DNA of 64,000 bases from contig NZ_CP072596.1 of the NCBI RefSeq assembly GCF_017815535.1, positions 2,635,614-2,699,613 on the forward strand, written 5' to 3'. The translations under genes were made by a program, and so were the position numbers. The stretch comes from Tessaracoccus sp. MC1865. GTDB taxonomy: Bacteria > Actinomycetota > Actinomycetes > Propionibacteriales > Propionibacteriaceae. A model generated the notes under the pieces. The model was not told the origin of the DNA. It was given only the letters and a program-made list of their open reading frames with translations, and did not search any database. Shown piece after piece: positions 62,936 through 64,000 of the stretch; positions within the stretch are counted from its first letter, which is position 1, and every line of letters begins with the position of its first letter.

Positions 62936-64000
62936 TCAGGCGGAGAGAGCCGGGGCCGCCGGCGCGGTGGACGTGGTGGTCATCCGGCGCATCAGGGTTT
63001 CCTGATCCGCCTCGGACGCCGGGAGGTCGCCGGTGATCCGGCCTTCGCAGATCGTGTAGATCCGGTCGCAGATGCCGAGCAGCTCGGGGAGCTCAGAGGA
63101 GATGACGATCACGCCCTTGCCGTCATCGGCGAGTTGGTGGATGAGTTTGTAGATCTCGTACTTGGCGCCGACGTCGATGCCCCGCGTCGGTTCGTCGAGG
63201 ATGAGCAGCTCGGGTGAGGAGTACATCCACTTGCTGAGCACCACCTTCTGCTGGTTGCCGCCCGAAAGCGTGGCCACGCCGACGTCGACGGAAGAGCTCT
63301 TGATCCGCAACTCGCGCCGGTACCGTTCAGCCACCTCGGCCTCGAGTCGCGGCTGCAGCAGGAACCGTCGCACGATGCCCTTCAGGTTCGCCGAGACGAC
63401 GGTGGCCTTGATGTCGTCGATGAGGTTGAGACCCAGGTTCTTGCGGTCCTCGGTGACGTAGGCGATGCCGGCGGCGATCGCCTTCTGGACGGTGTTGGCG
63501 TGCACCGGCCTGCCCCCGATGAGCAGTTCGCCGGAGCGGTAGGTGCCGTAGGAGTGGCCGAAGATGCTGCGCGCCAGCTCGGTACGTCCGGCGCCCATGA
63601 GGCCGGCGAAGCCCACCACCTCGCCACGGGCCACCGTGAAGTTCGCGTCCCTGACGACGAGGCGGCCGGGGACGTTGGGGTGTTCGACGTTCCAACCGCG
63701 TACCTCGGCGAGGGTCTCACCGATCTTCGGGGTCCGGTGCGGGTAGCGGTTCTCGAGCGAGCGACCCACCATGGCGCGGATGATGCGGTCCTCGTCGACC
63801 TGCCCGGCCACCACGTCGTAGGTCTCGACGGTGCGGCCGTCCCGGATGACGGTGACGGCGTCGGCGACCGCCGCGATCTCGTTGAGCTTGTGGGAGATCA
63901 TCAGGCAGGTGATGCCGCGGGCTTTGAGCCCGCGCATGAGGTCCAGGAGGTGGGCGGAGTCGTCCTCGTTGAGCGCCGAGGTGGGCTCGTCGAGGATGAG
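62936..64000 (-). CDS. Sugar ABC transporter ATPase, two-domain (partial)
   Basis: Carbohydrate-import ATPase with two ABC domains in tandem; the N-terminal part lies outside the window, and 354 codons plus stop are visible. The first visible residues are LILDEPTSALNEDD, the Walker B of domain 1. Domain 2 has GLMGAGRTEL in the Walker A position (degenerate, with no Gly-Lys-Ser/Thr), the signature LSGGNQQKVVLSKW, and Walker B LLILDEPTRGIDVG. It precedes the permease by 13 nt. Confidence 0.92.
   Translation of the reverse strand, partial: LILDEPTSALNEDDSAHLLDLMRGLKARGITCLMISHKLNEIAAVADAVTVIRDGRTVETYDVVAGQVDEDRIIRAMVGRSLENRYPHRTPKIGETLAEVRGWNVEHPNVPGRLVVRDANFTVARGEVVGFAGLMGAGRTELARSIFGHSYGTYRSGELLIGGRPVHANTVQKAIAAGIAYVTEDRKNLGLNLIDDIKATVVSANLKGIVRRFLLQPRLEAEVAERYRRELRIKSSSVDVGVATLSGGNQQKVVLSKWMYSSPELLILDEPTRGIDVGAKYEIYKLIHQLADDGKGVIVISSELPELLGICDRIYTICEGRITGDLPASEADQETLMRRMTTTSTAPAAPALSA

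Overview
The window comes from a high-GC actinobacterium. The content fits Propionibacteriales (Propionibacteriaceae-like): a mutA-mutB methylmalonyl-CoA mutase pair with a MeaB chaperone, a FolP2-type protein, the actinobacterial fhaA-fhaB-pstP-rodA-pbpA-pknB cell-division cluster next to a pabA/trpG-type gene (in mycobacteria this cluster lies near oriC), mycothiol-type genes, and many apparently leaderless starts (TANNNT 6-7 nt before ATG/GTG). The species assignment is inference.

Layout. 1-7200: myo-inositol catabolism, with iolD (cut by the window edge), iolB, an aldolase and iolC on the minus strand, divergent from a GntR/HutC regulator, a transaldolase-family gene and iolG. 7284-12880: small membrane proteins, a two-component system, a PPOX-family protein, tRNA-Leu(CAG) and an aldo/keto reductase. 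12958-17519: a glycosyltransferase, a DedA/TVP38-like membrane protein, a HAD hydrolase and a GH3 glycosidase (minus). 17759-21660: 6-phosphogluconate dehydrogenase, a PfkB kinase and a LarA-family nickel racemase/epimerase. 21661-22463 is non-coding and repeat-rich. It is followed by a DUF559/AbiEi-like gene. 23568-34022: a GPH-family transporter (minus) divergent from a seven-gene operon: beta-glucuronidase, larE, larB, larC, a LacI regulator, glucuronate isomerase and fructuronate reductase. 34032-36621: an MshA-MshB fusion and a histidine phosphatase. 36788-42195: a second HutC regulator, membrane proteins, an alpha-amylase lipoprotein and FolP2. 42382-51797: mutA, mutB, ThuA-like, RmlB-like, a DUF2207 protein and meaB. 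51938-60237: the fha/pstP/rodA/pbpA/pknB cluster and pabA. 60337-64000: a ChvE-type sugar ABC transporter (minus, cut by the window edge).

Main hypothesis. The glucuronide locus has beta-glucuronidase, UxaC and UxuB, which yield D-mannonate, but no mannonate dehydratase (UxuA) in the window. Instead it carries a LarA homologue with all the nickel-pincer active-site residues, the cofactor maturation genes larE-larB-larC inside the glucuronidase operon, a sugar kinase and 6-phosphogluconate dehydrogenase. D-mannonate and D-gluconate are C2 epimers, and C2 epimerisation of alpha-hydroxy acids is LarA chemistry. The locus therefore reads as a nickel-dependent route: glucuronide > glucuronate > fructuronate > mannonate > gluconate > 6-phosphogluconate > ribulose 5-phosphate. 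A direct-repeat motif (GTTGC-N5-GTTGC) occurs in both divergent promoter regions of the locus and suggests one regulator controls both halves.
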